A DNA stretch of 7,375 bases from Candidatus Aminicenantota bacterium (lineage in GTDB: Bacteria; Acidobacteriota; Aminicenantia; Aminicenantales; Aminicenantaceae), in NCBI GenBank assembly GCA_030617525.1, contig JAUWVG010000105.1, forward strand, positions 1-7,375. Reading direction: 5' to 3'. Below the pieces are notes generated by a model. That model saw nothing but the letters and a program-made list of their open reading frames with translations. It had not been told where the DNA came from and ran no database searches. The first letter of the stretch is position 1. Each line of letters begins with the position of its first letter. A program made the position numbers and the translations under genes. Positions 5,052 through 7,375 of this stretch are shown here, piece by piece.

Positions 5052-7375
5052 ATGAATTGCCCCAAATGTCAGGCTGAAATCTTGGATGATTCCCGCTTCT
5101 GCAGCAAATGTGGGGCACCAATCCATCCAGAAGACAAAGCTTTTCTGTCCCATACGCGAACTATCCTTAGGCCGATCGATGAATTGGTGCCTGGGAAAAT
5201 TCTAGCTGGTAAGTACAAGATAATCGAGGTCGTTGGGAAGGGAGGCATGGGCATTGTCTATAAAGCTGAGGATGAAAAATTAAAGCGGAATGTTGCCCTT
5301 AAGTTTTTGCCTCCAGAGCTGATGGGAGACAAAGAAGCTAAACAGCGATTTGTTCTCGAGGCCCAAACCGCTGCCGCCCTCTCTCACCCTAACATCTGCA
5401 CCATCCATGAGATCAATGATGAAGAAGATAAGTCTTTCATCGCGATGGAATATATAGAAGGACAAAATCTGAGAAAAGTAATAGACAAAGACCAAATCGA
5501 GATCGAAGAAGCTCTGGATATTGCCATCCAGGTGGCAGAAGGCTTACATGAGGCTCATAAGAAAGGGATCGTTCATAGGGATATAAAAAGCGCCAACATC
5601 ATGGTGACAGAAACGGGGCAGGCCAAAGTAATGGATTTTGGATTGGCTAAGGTCAAGGGAGGGGCACTCCTAACAAGGGAAGGGACGACTCTAGGCACTG
5701 TAGCTTATATGTCTCCAGAACAGGCCAGAGGGGAAGACGTAGATAATCGGGCAGACATCTGGTCTTTAGGCATTGTTATGTATGAGATGCTCAGCGGCCA
5801 GCTACCTTTTATTGGAGAAAGAGAAGCTTCCATCCTGTACTCTGTAGTGCACGAAGAGCCCAAACCACTTGAAGCTCTAAAGCCTGATATTCCGACCGAA
5901 ATCCAGCAGATCATAAACCGTGCTTTAAAGAAAAGACCTGAATCTCGTTATCAATCATCAGCAGAAGTGCTGAAAGATCTGAAGGAGTATCAGGACAGTC
6001 TGAAAGCTGCTGAGGATGGCGTTTTTAATCTCCGGTCATTTCTCCGGCTCATCCGTAGACCTGTTGTTACAATCCCTGTGGTTATTGTGGTCCTTGCCAT
6101 CAGCCTTGCTGCTGTTTGGTTCTTAAACCGCCAGGCCAAAATCCGTTGGGCAAAGGAAGAAGCTCTCCCTGAGATTGAGAGGCTTTCTGAAGGAAATTAT
6201 TTTATATTGGATTATGTCGTGCCATACAAACTCGCAGAGAGGGCAGAAAGATACATCCCCAATGATCCAAAACTTTCCGAGCTTTTTTCAAAATGTTCTG
6301 TGAGCATAAATATCAAAACAGAACCTCCAGACACAGAAATTTACATAAAAGACTATAAATCTGCAGATAGTGAATGGCAGTATTTAGGACTTTCTCCCAT
6401 CGAAGGTATCAGAGTGCCTATTGAATTTTCTAGATGGATGATGAAAAAGGCAGGATATGAGACAGTTATGGCTGCATGCCCCACTTTCTACCTTGATTTT
6501 GCGAGAAAAAACTATTTCGTTCCAAATGACATCAGAAGAGTGTTGGATAAGAAAGGGGACATCCCAGAGGGGATGGTGCGAGTCCTGGGAACGGAAACAA
6601 ATCTTGGGAAATTGGATGATTTTTTTATAGACGTGTATGAAGTTACGAATAGACAATACAAAGAATTTATAAACAGTGAAGGGTACATGAATAGGGTTTA
6701 CTGGAAACATGATTTCATCAAAGATGGAAGGATTCTGACATGGGAAGAAGCCATAGCGGAATTTGTGGATCAGACAGGCAGGCCTGGTCCTGCCGCCTGG
6801 CAGGCAGGAGATTATCCTGAGGGACAGGATGATTATCCAGTTTCAGGAATCAGTTGGTATGAGGCGGCAGCGTATGCAGAGTTTGTGGGAAAAAGCCTGC
6901 CAACCGGATATCATTGGGATATCGCTAGAGGAGGATATACTCACTTATTACAAACTAGCTCCTCCTCCATTTTAGTTCCTATGAGTAATTATAAGGGCGA
7001 AGGTCCTGCTCCAGTGGGAAGCCATCAAGGCATGACTTCCTATGGAGCCTATGACATGGCTGGGAACGTGAGAGAATGGTGCTGGAACGAAGCGCAGAAA
7101 GGAAAGATCATCAGGGGCGGTGCCTGGAACGATAACACATACATGTTCGGGGATTGGAGCCAAGCCCCTCCTTTCGACCGCTCTCCCAAAAATGGGTTTC
7201 GATGCGCTCTCTATCTCGACCATGGCAAAATCCCAGAATCGGCTTTCAAACTAGTAACATTCAGTGAAACTAGAGATCTCTATAAAGAAAAGCCGGTTCC
7301 CGATTCTATTTTCGAGGTTTACATAGAGCAATTCTCTTACGATAAGACGGATCTGAATGAACGAGTGGAATCGAG
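5052..7375 (+). CDS. Membrane-anchored zinc-ribbon Ser/Thr protein kinase with PEGA and FGE-like domains (partial, 3' end outside window)
   Basis: An open frame of 774 codons runs off the right edge. Residues 3-20 are a zinc ribbon (CPKC...CSKC). Residues about 55-312 are a Hanks-type kinase with all key residues: glycine loop GKGGMG (62-67), K84 (VALK), E103, HRD (D177), N182, DFG (D195), and SPE (221-223) closing a Thr-rich activation loop. Residues about 338-358 are one membrane helix after RLIRRP, so the kinase is predicted to be cytoplasmic and the remainder extracytoplasmic. Residues about 415-495 resemble PEGA (IKTEPPDTEIYIKDY). Residues about 505-720 resemble the FGE-sulfatase/SUMF fold: YPVSGISWYEAAAYAEF, YGAYDMAGNVREW (664-676), IIRGGAWND (687-695) and NGFRCAL. 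The active-site Cys pair of true formylglycine-generating enzymes is not seen. The last 40 or so residues look like the lead into a further domain. In known Acidobacteriota/Aminicenantes proteins of this type that domain is often an alpha/beta-hydrolase, but this is from memory and unseen here. It probably senses an outside ligand and phosphorylates cytoplasmic proteins; its targets are unknown. Confidence 0.9.
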   Translation, partial: MNCPKCQAEILDDSRFCSKCGAPIHPEDKAFLSHTRTILRPIDELVPGKILAGKYKIIEVVGKGGMGIVYKAEDEKLKRNVALKFLPPELMGDKEAKQRFVLEAQTAAALSHPNICTIHEINDEEDKSFIAMEYIEGQNLRKVIDKDQIEIEEALDIAIQVAEGLHEAHKKGIVHRDIKSANIMVTETGQAKVMDFGLAKVKGGALLTREGTTLGTVAYMSPEQARGEDVDNRADIWSLGIVMYEMLSGQLPFIGEREASILYSVVHEEPKPLEALKPDIPTEIQQIINRALKKRPESRYQSSAEVLKDLKEYQDSLKAAEDGVFNLRSFLRLIRRPVVTIPVVIVVLAISLAAVWFLNRQAKIRWAKEEALPEIERLSEGNYFILDYVVPYKLAERAERYIPNDPKLSELFSKCSVSINIKTEPPDTEIYIKDYKSADSEWQYLGLSPIEGIRVPIEFSRWMMKKAGYETVMAACPTFYLDFARKNYFVPNDIRRVLDKKGDIPEGMVRVLGTETNLGKLDDFFIDVYEVTNRQYKEFINSEGYMNRVYWKHDFIKDGRILTWEEAIAEFVDQTGRPGPAAWQAGDYPEGQDDYPVSGISWYEAAAYAEFVGKSLPTGYHWDIARGGYTHLLQTSSSSILVPMSNYKGEGPAPVGSHQGMTSYGAYDMAGNVREWCWNEAQKGKIIRGGAWNDNTYMFGDWSQAPPFDRSPKNGFRCALYLDHGKIPESAFKLVTFSETRDLYKEKPVPDSIFEVYIEQFSYDKTDLNERVES

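Noticed and set aside
4862..5077. 71-codon plus-strand frame with a GTG start
   Set aside because: It begins inside the TGTGCCCAAA repeats, has no ribosome binding site or coding character, and overlaps the well-supported kinase start.
6384..7223. Minus- and plus-strand short frames within the kinase gene
   Set aside because: They overlap the continuous 774-codon kinase frame, whose PEGA and FGE-like motifs span the same bases.

Overview
The window appears to be a bacterial, probably metagenomic, contig made of two compositionally different parts. The left part (1 to about 1950) is AT-rich and codes for a secreted LamG plus endonuclease/exonuclease/phosphatase (EEP) protein in a style typical of Bacteroidota. 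The right part (about 2100 to 7375) is clearly richer in G+C in its genes. It carries an S9 (DPP-IV-type) peptidase and a giant zinc-ribbon/Ser-Thr kinase/PEGA/FGE-like protein, a combination most familiar from Acidobacteriota and Candidatus Aminicenantes-like bacteria. The taxonomic reading is inference from protein style; no search was run.

Layout: (1) 1-72 is the last stretch of a second EEP-type reading frame, with an in-frame stop at the window edge. (2) 127-1944 (+) is a complete secreted LamG-EEP protein. (3) 1945-2101 is a short junction in which gene style and composition change. (4) 2102-4351 (-) is a complete exported S9 prolyl-oligopeptidase/DPP-IV-type peptidase in which the usual catalytic Asp is aligned with Glu. 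(5) 4352-5051 is 700 bases without a gene. It holds the most interesting signal of the window: the 3' half of a tRNA-Val gene, beginning inside the anticodon loop, with no 5' half, flanked on both sides by tandem pairs of the same decamer TGTGCCCAAA. This is the arrangement expected of a tyrosine-integrase attachment site (core plus arm-type sites). (6) 4998-5046 is a near-consensus sigma-70 promoter and Shine-Dalgarno sequence. (7) 5052-7375 (+) is the start of a membrane-anchored Ser/Thr kinase that runs off the window.

The peptidase and the kinase diverge from the gene-free att-like region and need not act together. No integrase or transposase gene is visible here, so any mobilising enzyme must lie outside the window. 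The attachment-site reading and the composition break near 2000 both suggest a mosaic accessory region. An assembly join at about 1945-2101 cannot be excluded from sequence alone.
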